Below, piece after piece: positions 43,601 through 50,300 of a DNA stretch of 64,000 nt (within the stretch, counting starts at the first letter, position 1; every line of letters starts with the position of its first letter). The DNA comes from Ascidiimonas sp046199005 (GTDB lineage Bacteria > Bacteroidota > Bacteroidia > Flavobacteriales > Flavobacteriaceae): NCBI GenBank assembly GCA_046199005.1, contig CP176050.1, forward strand, positions 3,224,001-3,288,000, given 5' to 3'. The position numbers were made by a program, and so were the translations under genes. The notes below the pieces were generated by a model. It was given only the letters and a program-made list of their open reading frames with translations. It ran no database searches and was not told the DNA's origin.

Positions 43601-44780
43601 AATCGGTAGAAGAACCATCTCCTGCTCCACCTCCGTCTGCTACATCCTGAAAGTTCGGTGTTCCGTCGCCATCTTCATCACCAAAAGGATCAAAACCAAT
43701 ATATTCGTCGGTATCAAGTATACCATCATTGTCGTCATCAATATCTAAATTATCTGCCAGAGCATCTCCGTCTGTGTTTGGTTCCAGTTGTGTCAAGGCA
43801 CCATCACTGGTAAAGATCGCTCCTCCAGGTAATAAATCCATACCCCCGGTAGCTGCCGGCGTATCTGTAGGATTCAATGTAAAGTCGGTAGAAATAGCAT
43901 CGTCCGGTAAAATTGCGTATCCGTAAAAAGGCTGCCCTGCGACAATACCAAGATCCTGAAGAGAAACATAAACTCCTCTCACCTGTTGCGTTCCCCCGTT
44001 ATCGGAAGGTCTGTAATTCGTATCTCCGTTGTCGGGATCTCTTTCAAAGATCACGTAGCTTACCGGTTTAAGATTAGCACCAAATTGGCTTTGATTAATT
44101 GATACTAAAGAACCAAAACCTGTAGGGTTACCAGTTCCATCTATAGAAGTAATAGCCGCTATCTTAAAATTATCATTACCATTTCGTTCAAAAACCGCGA
44201 AACCAGAATTGGCAGGATTCGAAGATGTAAAACCAGTGGTGAAGACAAAATCAATACGCTCAATATTGCTGTAATGAATACTTCCGGCAGTGGTATTTAC
44301 AAAAAACTCATCAGACCCAATATTTAAGGTTAACGAGTTAAAGGATTGTTCGACATTAGGAAGGTACTGAGGCCTGAAAGTTCGATCGTTTCCTGAGCTC
44401 GACTCCAGCTCTGCCCAAATAATTTCTTTATTGCCGGTAGCAACCGCATTATCGACTCTACGAAGGAAAACACGATCTGCCTGTGATTCGAAACTAAATA
44501 CCGATGCACCAACCGTCATACTATTCGTAGTAGAGAGTACATAATCATTATCGGTAGTTGTTGAAGACGAAAAAAACAGGTTAAAGGTCGTTCCTGTAGG
44601 ATAGGTAGCAACATTACCTGCACCAGCAATACTGTAATCATTAGAAGCATCGTTCACATCAACATAAGAAGCGTTGATAGACGCAACCGGTGTCCCTTGA
44701 GAATAGACATTCAATCCATAAAAGAATAAGGATAATGTAAGGAAAACAGTATTTAAATTGCGAAAAGTAGAAATTTTCAT
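34695..44780 (-). CDS. Giant T9SS-secreted repeat protein with type B sorting domain
   Basis: This 3361-residue protein has a signal peptide (about 1-28), a long N-terminal part with many calcium-binding thrombospondin type 3-like motifs (D-x-D-x-D-G-x-x-D), and a beta-rich region (about 555-800) that looks like a propeller. A Big_9-like Ig segment (T-A-K-N-D near 1270) and a lectin-like beta-sandwich follow. Nine DUF11-type repeats of about 133 residues (about 1810-2990) come next, then more D-rich repeats. The C-terminus (about 3265-3361: I-T-P-N-G-D-G-x-N-D and I-Y-N-R-W-G) is the CHU_C/gliding-associated type B sorting signal. It is probably an SprB-like surface adhesin. The role in motility or attachment is inference. 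Confidence 0.9.
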   Translation of the reverse strand: MKISTFRNLNTVFLTLSLFFYGLNVYSQGTPVASINASYVDVNDASNDYSIAGAGNVATYPTGTTFNLFFSSSTTTDNDYVLSTTNSMTVGASVFSFESQADRVFLRRVDNAVATGNKEIIWAELESSSGNDRTFRPQYLPNVEQSFNSLTLNIGSDEFFVNTTAGSIHYSNIERIDFVFTTGFTSSNPANSGFAVFERNGNDNFKIAAITSIDGTGNPTGFGSLVSINQSQFGANLKPVSYVIFERDPDNGDTNYRPSDNGGTQQVRGVYVSLQDLGIVAGQPFYGYAILPDDAISTDFTLNPTDTPAATGGMDLLPGGAIFTSDGALTQLEPNTDGDALADNLDIDDDNDGILDTDEYIGFDPFGDEDGDGTPNFQDVADGGGAGDGSSTDYTDSNGDNVPDVFDEDLDGIPNHLDLDSDNDGIPDNIEAQTTTGYLAPSGDIDGNGLDDSYESSPGSGEGISPVNTDGLDNPDFLDLDSDNDGSNDTTEAGIILTNNVGANGLDAATDNPADDYSDPNGSYDNTQADNFSDIDGDVFLSGGDVDYRDDFNNSGLICGPINQLYQTRGNAGNGQAEVFRYNPFIAEYVLVGALQGVGNGSASNSSYSAVTNFVYSSTGGNTIRVYDPANSFNFVGQINITGNTTSFNQTSFAAEQFVGFVNDDKIVKFDVTSIASYPTTVPVVELDIVPAIGAEPNDFAVVGNFILGVSGSNLIIINFDTGESQTRSLSITGSTGGAPGGSWGAAWQDRDGNFYAFSNGNGNIYRIVDVVDAINNTTGSITFTQVFEADPSGQNDGFGCEIQPNPLDWDGDGVEDAIDLDDDNDGILDTVENGGLDPQADVDGDGIPAVIDDNDNDPGIGNTDGNVQPEFDADGDNIPNQYDLDSDNDGIPDNIEAQTTTGYIPRSGTVDPATGIDTAYGNGFDNSEVINTDGALVNSDTVPDYLDNDSDNDGITDTDEAFGPTILSGTDGDFDGIDDVFDTNPDGITDAGAAQNGLNPSTLPDSDSDLGSGGDVDYRDVNDADADGVPDDVDLDDDNDGILDSEEFAGGNDPFGDEDGDGLPNYIDTVDNGNGGDGSTTDYTDSNNDGIPDVYDTDGDGVPNHLDLDSDNDGIYDAVEAGHGQPHTNGVVDGAVGTDGIPDAVQNAGQENSGNVNYTTVDSEDTPDGIPDFLEVDADGDGCFDTVEAGFTDGDDDGVLGSAPVTVDANGVVTSGTDGYTGTTADVTTVNPDTDNDGNADTCDDDDDNDGNPDTTDPNPLTPTAKNDALLVGIGQSGTVNILVNDDFIAGGGISLTDLGTGTAAGTVILNSSTGELQYTPAPGEEGTTVTVNYQVCNTTVSPQVCATATVFITVAPDTDGDGIPDNADLDDDNDGITDAQELNCSPGNTLDWDTATWTGNPQADPTPGNPNAASTTINGVTFTATSAITAGITNNFVARYASDINGKAGLQVIGRINELDNGEQITYTFEFSQPVTNLTFSVVDIDASSDEADYPLFRERVTANATINGNPVTLNFNNGSAIQNTAPGIFDGLSFIPTNPPAPVSDDGDLNFTFLDPVDTVTITYSNLTLNTDNSQITILFTDFNWDCPAIDTDGDGIANSLDLDSDNDGILDIVESGAGLTDADNDGRADGPVGSNGIPDAAEDGGVDGNGVSFTPLNSDSDSNPDYLDIDADNDGIVDNIEGQSTAGYLAPSGNDTDGNGVDDVYDANPITPENTDATLTNSDTVPDYLDTDSDGDGESDTIEAYDTDDDGVADTDPAGADADGDGLDDNFDNYDNTTPDDVLNPTNNGQTATNPFPDTDSPGGEPNWREDINPGITITKVDTIDDGGDGVVNLGDTINYVFTVTNTGNVPLTNITVTDPLVTVTGGPLASLAVGASDNTTFTASYTITQADIDAGSFSNTATVTGEDPNNNPVTSLSDDPDDATDNDSDGDGNPDDPTVTTITQVPELTITKVDTINDGGDGRIDAGDTISYVFTVTNTGNVTVTNITVTDPLVTVSGGPLASLTPGSVSIGVFTAIYTITQADIDAGSFSNTATVTGEDPNNNPVTSLSDDPDDATDNDSDGDGNPDDPTVTTITQSPELTITKVDTLNDGGDGRIDAGDTISYVFTVTNTGNVTVTNITVTDPLVTVSGGPLASLAVGASDATTFTATYTITQADIDAGSFSNTATVTGEDPNNNPVTSLSDDPDDATDNDSDGDGNPDDPTVTTITQSPELTITKVDTLNDGGDGRIDAGDTISYVFTVTNTGNVTVTNITVTDPLVTVSGGPLASLAVGASDATTFTATYTITQADIDAGSFSNTATVTGEDPNNNPVTSLSDDPDDATDNDSDGDGNPDDPTVTTITQSPELTITKVDTLNDGGDGRIDAGDTISYVFTVTNTGNVTVTNITVTDPLVTVSGGPLASLAVGASDATTFTATYTITQADIDAGSFSNTATVTGEDPNNNPVTSLSDDPDDATDNDSDGDGNPDDPTVTTITQSPELTITKVDTLNDGGDGRIDAGDTISYVFTVTNTGNVTVTNITVTDPLVTVSGGPLASLAVGASDATTFTATYTITQADIDAGSFSNTATVTGEDPNNNPVTSLSDDPDDATDNDSDGDGNPDDPTVTTITQSPELTITKVDTLNDGGDGRIDAGDTISYVFTVTNTGNVTVTNITVTDPLVTVSGGPLASLAVGASDATTFTATYTITQADIDAGSFSNTATVTGEDPNNNPVTSLSDDPDDATDNDSDGDGNPDDPTVTTITQSPELTITKVDTLNDGGDGRIDAGDTISYVFTVTNTGNVTVTNITVTDPLVTVSGGPLASLAVGASDATTFTATYTITQADIDAGSFSNTATVTGEDPNNNPVTSLSDDPDDATDNDSDGDGNPDDPTVTNINRTADITLLKRATVSGFSRVGDVITYELTVQNTGNVTLTNIVVTDALATITGGTPIATLTPGETSVVTAEYQVTQTDIDNEQFTNVAQVIADSVVGSVSDDSDDPDNPTDVDPDGDGDPDDPTVVLLDTDGDGVPDSLDIDDDNDGIVDALEGTGDFDNDGIPDYLDIDSDNDGIPDNIEAQTTNGYIFPLGTDSDGDGLDDAYDTDGSNTGIDPVNTDGEGMPDYVDEDSDNDGVNDIIEGNDANGDGFADSVLTGDDSDGDGLDDAFDDVDGHVSNDGITVPRDEYRDTDGTEDVDYRDIDDDGDGVDTIFELDPAGDGGDPDDTDNDGTPDYLDTDDDGDGIETIDENPDPNGDGNPDDAFDTDGDGTPDYLDPNNPTGDGDLTVYQLITPNGDGSNDVLVIGNIQNFPDNTVRIYNRWGVLVFETKGYNPSNNFFDGRSNGRSTVREDELLPVGTYFYVIDYVADGETRSKAGYIYINR
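36140..39330. repeat. 399-bp tandem repeats encoding DUF11 domains
   Basis: Eight consecutive units of 399 bases (133 codons) lie inside the giant gene. The six downstream units on the coding strand (about 36148-38540) are almost identical at DNA level, differing at a handful of positions. The two at 38540-39330 are more diverged, and a ninth degenerate domain lies at about 35760-36130. The period is exact: the same heptamer recurs at 36154 and 36553. The block is richer in G and C than the surrounding DNA. Confidence 0.95.
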
Positions 44781-45033
44781 AGGCCTGAAGGTTTCTTTAA
44801 TATACGTTTATGTAAGATAAATCGGATTAATCGGAATGAGGGAATTGAAGAGTTTCATCAAATAAGCATAGTTTAGCTTACACATTTAAGCATACTAAAA
44901 TAGTAAGCCCTATCGCACCAATCAACGAACTTGTAAACAAAATCTTAATATTTAGATAAAGTGTGCGAAAAGATCGATGAAATGCATTGTAGACTTAGAC
45001 GTTTTTCCTGCATCAAAAGTTAAACTAAAATGG

Positions 45034-45041
45034 TATTTTTG
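45034..45041 (+). promoter_or_regulatory. -7 promoter element of prfC
   Basis: TATTTTTG matches TAnnTTTG exactly and ends 20 bases before the prfC ATG. The rest of the 281-base gap 44781-45061 is AT-rich with no other clear element. Confidence 0.55.
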
Positions 45042-45061
45042 CGCACAATTATCAAGATTTA

Positions 45062-46651
45062 ATGAGCTTACAAAAAGAAATCGCAAGAAGAAGAACGTTC
45101 GGAATTATTTCACACCCGGATGCCGGGAAGACAACACTAACGGAAAAACTACTTTTATTCGGAGGAGCGATCCAGGAAGCTGGTGCTGTTAAAAGCAATA
45201 AAATTAAAAAGGGAGCTACCAGTGATTTTATGGAGATCGAGAGACAAAGAGGAATTTCGGTAGCTACCTCTGTATTGGCATTCAATTATCGCAATAAGAA
45301 GATTAATATTTTAGATACCCCTGGGCATAAGGATTTTGCCGAAGATACGTTTCGAACGCTAACCGCGGTAGACAGTGTTATTGTGGTAATCGACGTAGCT
45401 AAGGGTGTGGAAGAACAAACTGAAAAATTAGTAGAGGTATGTAGAATGCGTAATATTCCGATGATCGTATTTATTAATAAGTTAGATAGGGAGGGAAAAG
45501 ATGCATTTGACCTGCTTGATGAAGTAGAGCAAAAATTAGGGCTGACTGTAGCTCCTTTAAGCTTTCCCATAGGAATGGGATATGATTTTAAAGGAATTTA
45601 TAATATATGGGAGAAAAACATCAATCTTTTTAGCGGGGACAGCAAAAAAAATATAGAAGAAACCATTGCATTCGACGATGTAAACGACCCTTCACTCGAT
45701 TCGATTATAGGAAGTGACCAGGCGGAAGCATTGCGTGAAAATTTAGAACTCGTTTATGAGGTTTATCCTTCGTTCGACAGAGAAGCCTATCTGGAAGGAG
45801 CCTTACAGCCCGTGTTCTTTGGTTCTGCCTTAAATAATTTTGGAGTTAGGGAGTTGTTAGATTGTTTTGTGGATATTGCCCCAGAGCCAAGACCAAAGAA
45901 AGCAGAAGAACGAATAGTAGAGCCCACCGAGGATGCTTTCAGCGGTTTTGTTTTTAAAATCCATGCGAATATGGATCCTAAACATCGGGACCGTTTGGCT
46001 TTTGTCAAGATCGTTTCAGGTACTTTTGAAAGAAACAAGCCTTATTTGCACGTTAGAAACAATAAGAAACTAAAATTTTCCAGTCCAAACGCCTTTTTTG
46101 CAGAAAAAAAGGAAATTGTGGATATCTCTTACGCCGGTGACATCGTAGGACTTCACGATACGGGTAATTTTAAAATTGGGGATACTCTTACTTCGGGTGA
46201 ATCCTTAAACTTTAAAGGAGTACCAAGTTTTTCTCCCGAACATTTTAGATATATTAACAATGCCGACCCGATGAAGGCAAAACAGTTGATGAAAGGGATT
46301 GATCAATTAATGGATGAAGGAGTCGCACAATTATTCACACTTGATATGAATGGCCGTAAAGTAATTGGAACTGTTGGGGCTCTGCAATACGAAGTAATTC
46401 AATATCGACTTGAACACGAATACGGTGCTAAATGTACTTATGAGAACTTTCCCGTTCACAAGGCTTGTTGGGTAGATCCTGATGATCCTAAGAATGATGA
46501 ATTTTCAGAATTTAAAAGGGTAAAACAAAAATTCCTTGCAAAGGACAAACAGGGACAACTAGTTTTTTTGGCTGATTCTCATTTTTCACTAGAGATGACC
46601 AAACAAAAATATCCGTCCATAAAATTTCACTTTACTTCAGAATACAAGTAA
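45062..46651 (+). CDS. prfC: Peptide chain release factor 3
   Basis: This 529-residue translational GTPase recycles release factors RF1 and RF2 from the ribosome after peptide release. The GTPase motifs are intact: H-P-D-A-G-K-T-T-L (P loop), R-G-I-S (switch I), D-T-P-G-H-K-D-F (switch II), N-K-L-D-R and a later guanine-binding loop. The length matches bacterial RF3 rather than EF-G. The gene is single, divergent from the giant adhesin gene and convergent with a DUF962 gene 7 bases away. Confidence 0.96.
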   Translation: MSLQKEIARRRTFGIISHPDAGKTTLTEKLLLFGGAIQEAGAVKSNKIKKGATSDFMEIERQRGISVATSVLAFNYRNKKINILDTPGHKDFAEDTFRTLTAVDSVIVVIDVAKGVEEQTEKLVEVCRMRNIPMIVFINKLDREGKDAFDLLDEVEQKLGLTVAPLSFPIGMGYDFKGIYNIWEKNINLFSGDSKKNIEETIAFDDVNDPSLDSIIGSDQAEALRENLELVYEVYPSFDREAYLEGALQPVFFGSALNNFGVRELLDCFVDIAPEPRPKKAEERIVEPTEDAFSGFVFKIHANMDPKHRDRLAFVKIVSGTFERNKPYLHVRNNKKLKFSSPNAFFAEKKEIVDISYAGDIVGLHDTGNFKIGDTLTSGESLNFKGVPSFSPEHFRYINNADPMKAKQLMKGIDQLMDEGVAQLFTLDMNGRKVIGTVGALQYEVIQYRLEHEYGAKCTYENFPVHKACWVDPDDPKNDEFSEFKRVKQKFLAKDKQGQLVFLADSHFSLEMTKQKYPSIKFHFTSEYK

Positions 46652-46658
46652 GGAAACT

Positions 46659-46982
46659 TTAGTCTTTAGATGCGTCAAAAGTTTTCTTGCCAACAAGAAT
46701 TTCAAAGAAAAGCTTAAAGTCTGAAATTAAGCTCCATAATGGATATTTGAACGTGGCTGGTTTATTTTTCTCAAAAAAATAATGACCTACCCATGCAAAT
46801 CCGTATCCTGCAATAGGCACTAATATCCACTTCCAGCCAGCTCCGGTATAAGCAAAATAACCTATTAGCAAAAACACTAAAAAAGTACCTATAAAGTGTA
46901 AGATACGGCTTGTTCTATTTTGATGTTCTGTCAAATAGAAGCTGTAGAACTCGCTATATGTCTTTATTCTTTCTTCTGTCAT
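46659..46982 (-). CDS. DUF962/Mpo1-like membrane protein
   Basis: This 107-residue protein has two or three hydrophobic helices and the DUF962 pattern: Y-L-T-E-H-Q-N-R-x-x-R-x-L-H-F-I-G near the start and G-H-Y-F-F-E-K-N-K-P-A-T-F in the second half. In yeast the related Mpo1 is an iron-dependent dioxygenase of 2-hydroxy fatty acids, and the conserved histidines are present here. Whether the bacterial protein has that activity is not known. It is a single gene convergent with prfC. Confidence 0.85.
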   Translation of the reverse strand: MTEERIKTYSEFYSFYLTEHQNRTSRILHFIGTFLVFLLIGYFAYTGAGWKWILVPIAGYGFAWVGHYFFEKNKPATFKYPLWSLISDFKLFFEILVGKKTFDASKD

Positions 46983-47023
46983 ACTTTTTAATTTGTTCTA
47001 AAATACAAAACACATCATACAGA

Positions 47024-47059
47024 TACAAAAAAGCCCGGATGGTTTAACATCCGGGCTTT
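47024..47059 (-). terminator. Terminator of the rpoBC-DUF3467 operon
   Basis: A 12-bp GC-rich perfect stem (aaagcccggatg / catccgggcttt) with a 6-base loop is followed on the minus strand by T6. It lies 8 bases beyond the DUF3467 stop codon and ends the large operon. Confidence 0.9.
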
Positions 47060-47066
47060 GCTGTGA

Positions 47067-47378
47067 TTACGCTTCTCCAGTCGGGCCAAAATTAAGTGGC
47101 AACGGAGGCTGTTCATAATCCTTTATTTCACCATGAGCTTTCTCAAAACGCTGTACGTTATCATTTAAAGCCTTCAAAAATCGCTTGGCATGTTGAGGAG
47201 TTAGAATAATTCTACTCTTAACTTTTGCCTTGGGATTCCCCGGCATTATTTTGATAAAGTCTACTACAAACTCAGATACTGAGTGATTGATGATCGCCAA
47301 ATTAGAATAAATCCCTTCGGCTGTTTTTTCATCCAATTCAATGTTGATCTGACCTTGTTGTTTCTCTTTTTCGCTCAT
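47067..47378 (-). CDS. DUF3467 family protein
   Basis: This 103-residue protein matches DUF3467: I-N-I-E-L-D-E-K-T-A-E-G-I-Y-S-N at the start, H-S-x-S-E-F-V-V-D-F in the middle and a C-terminal helix with R-F-L-K-A-L-N-D-N. It has no signal peptide and its function is unknown. Its ATG shares the final A of the rpoC stop codon (TAATG), so it is very likely made by translational coupling with RpoC. That position points to a role near RNA polymerase or in its assembly (inference). A strong terminator follows. Confidence 0.88.
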   Translation of the reverse strand: MSEKEKQQGQINIELDEKTAEGIYSNLAIINHSVSEFVVDFIKIMPGNPKAKVKSRIILTPQHAKRFLKALNDNVQRFEKAHGEIKDYEQPPLPLNFGPTGEA

Positions 47379-50300
47379 TATTGATAGTTCACTTCTTCTT
47401 TGCCGGCCATGATCTCATCGTATTCTTCTTTTGAACCTACGATGATATTATCATATTCTCTCATACCTGTTCCAGCAGGAATCTTATGACCAACAATTAC
47501 ATTCTCTTTCAATCCTTCAAGGTTATCGACTTTACCGCTCACCGCCGCTTCATTAAGAACTTTAGTGGTTTCCTGGAATGATGCAGCAGAAATAAACGAC
47601 TTCGTTTGCAGTGATGCTCTTGTTATACCTTGAAGTATAGGCGTAGCTGTTGCAGGAATCGCATCTCTTGAAGTGATTAAATTCTTATCTGCTCTACGCA
47701 AAATAGAATTCTCGTCTCGCAACTCACGTGGAGACACAATCTGACCTGCTTTAAAGTTTGTAGAGTCTCCAGCATCTTCTATGACTTTCATACCGAAAAT
47801 TTCATCATTTTCTTTAATAAAATCATATTTATGAGCAAGTTGACCTTCAAGGAAGATGGTATCTCCCGGGTCCTGAATTTCAACCTTACGCATCATCTGC
47901 CTCACTACCACTTCAAAGTGTTTATCATTGATCTTAACTCCCTGTAGTCGATATACCTCTTGTACTTCATTTACCAGATACTGCTGTACTGCAGAAGGCC
48001 CTTTAATCTTCAGAATGTCATTCGGAGTAATAGAACCGTCAGATAAAGGCATTCCCGCTCGCACATAGTCATTTTCCTGAACAAGGATCTGATTCGAAAG
48101 TTTAACAAGATATTTTTTGATTTCACCTATTTTAGACTCTACAATGATCTCGCGGTTACCTCTTTTGATCTTTCCAAAAGAAACCACTCCATCTATTTCA
48201 GAAACTACTGCCGGGTTCGAAGGGTTACGAGCTTCAAATAACTCGGTAACTCTTGGAAGACCTCCGGTAATATCTCCTGTTTTTGCAGATTTTCTAGGTA
48301 TTTTAACCAAAATCTTTCCTTCTTTTATCTTCTCATTATCATCTACCATGATGTGAGCGCCTACCGGAAGGTTATACGAACGTAAAGTTTCCCCCTTAGC
48401 ATCCTTGATAAGAAGCGTAGGTATAAGCTTCTTGTTTCGGGATTCAGAAATCACTTTTTCCTGGAAACCAGTTTGTTCGTCAATTTCCACTTGATAAGTT
48501 ACGCCTTGATCTATATTTTCATAGGCAATTTTACCAGAGAATTCGGAAATAATAACTCCGTTATATGGATCCCATTTACAAATTACATCTCCTTCTTTTA
48601 CGGTTTGACCATTTTTAACAAAGATCTGAGATCCGTAAGGAATGTTACTTGTACTTAAAGTAATGCCAGTTTTCTCATCGATAAACTTAACTTCAGAAGT
48701 TCTGGAAATCACGATATCAACCTTTTCTCCTTCAGCATTCTCACCTTTAACTAACTTAAGATCTTCGATCTCAAGCTTACTATTGAATTTAGCTTCAAGC
48801 TTATTTTCTTCCGAAATGTTACCTGCAATACCACCTACGTGGAAGGTTCTTAATGTAAGCTGTGTACCTGGTTCCCCAATGGATTGGGCCGCTACCACAC
48901 CTACTGCTTCACCTTTTTGAACCATTTTACCGGTAGAAAGATTTCTACCATAACAGCTTGCACAAATTCCCTGATCTGCTTCACATGTTAGTGGAGATCT
49001 CACTTCAACTGACTCAACAGGCGATGCGTTTATTTTCTTCACTTCAGCCTCTGTGATCTCCTGTCCTGCATAGATCAGTTGTTCTTCAGTGATAGGGTCA
49101 AAGACATCGTTAAGAGCAACACGCCCTAAAATACGTTCTCCAAGTGACTCTACAACTTCGTCATTTTTCTTAAGCGCAGATACTTCAACACCTCTAAGCG
49201 TACCACAATCTTCAATATTTATGATTACATCTTGAGAAACATCTACTAAACGACGGGTCAGATATCCTGCATCGGCCGTTTTAAGAGCGGTATCTGCCAA
49301 ACCTTTACGTGCACCGTGCGTTGAGATAAAGTATTCAAGAATTGATAACCCTTCCTTAAAGTTTGATAAAATAGGATTTTCAATAATTTCACCACCTCCA
49401 GCAGTTGACTTTTTAGGTTTTGCCATCAAACCACGCATTCCGGTAAGCTGTCTGATCTGTTCTTTAGATCCCCTTGCTCCGGAGTCAAGCATCATATATA
49501 CCGAATTGAATCCCTGGTTATCTTCACGAATACGTTTCATGGCCAACTCAGTTAGCCCTGCATTTGTAGAAGTCCAGATATCAATTACCTGATTATAGCG
49601 CTCATTATTAGTGATGAGCCCCATATTATAGTTCATCTTAATGGTATCTACCTGCCCGTTAGCTTCATCAATCATCTGATGCTTTTCTTGCGGGATGATA
49701 ATATCGCCTAAGCTGAAAGACAATCCTCCCTGGAATGCAGATCGATAACCCATTTCTTTAATACGGTCTAAAAATTCTGCAGTAGTAGGGACATCTGTTA
49801 CGCTAAGGATGTTACCAATAATATCTCTAAGCGACTTTTTAGTCAATACCTCATTTACGTACCCAGCAGCTTCCGGCACCACTTCATTAAAGAGTACACG
49901 TCCCACGGTAGTTTCAATAACCTGTGGCACTAGCTCGCCGGCTTCATTAAAGTCCATTGTACGTACTTTAATGATCGCATTGAGATCTACTCTTTTCTCA
50001 TTAAAAGCAATGGTAACTTCCTCGGGTGAGTAAAAAGTAAGGCCTTCTCCTTTCACCGGTTGTTCTTCCGTAGATCTTCTGCTCTTGGTCATATAGTATA
50101 ATCCAAGTACCATATCCTGAGAAGGTACGGTAATCGGCGAACCATTAGCAGGATTAAGGATATTATGAGAAGCAAGCATTAACAATTGTGCCTCCAGAAT
50201 AGCTTCAGGACCTAACGGAAGATGTACTGCCATCTGGTCACCATCAAAATCTGCATTAAAAGCGGTACATACCAAAGGGTGAAGCTGTATCGCTTTACCT

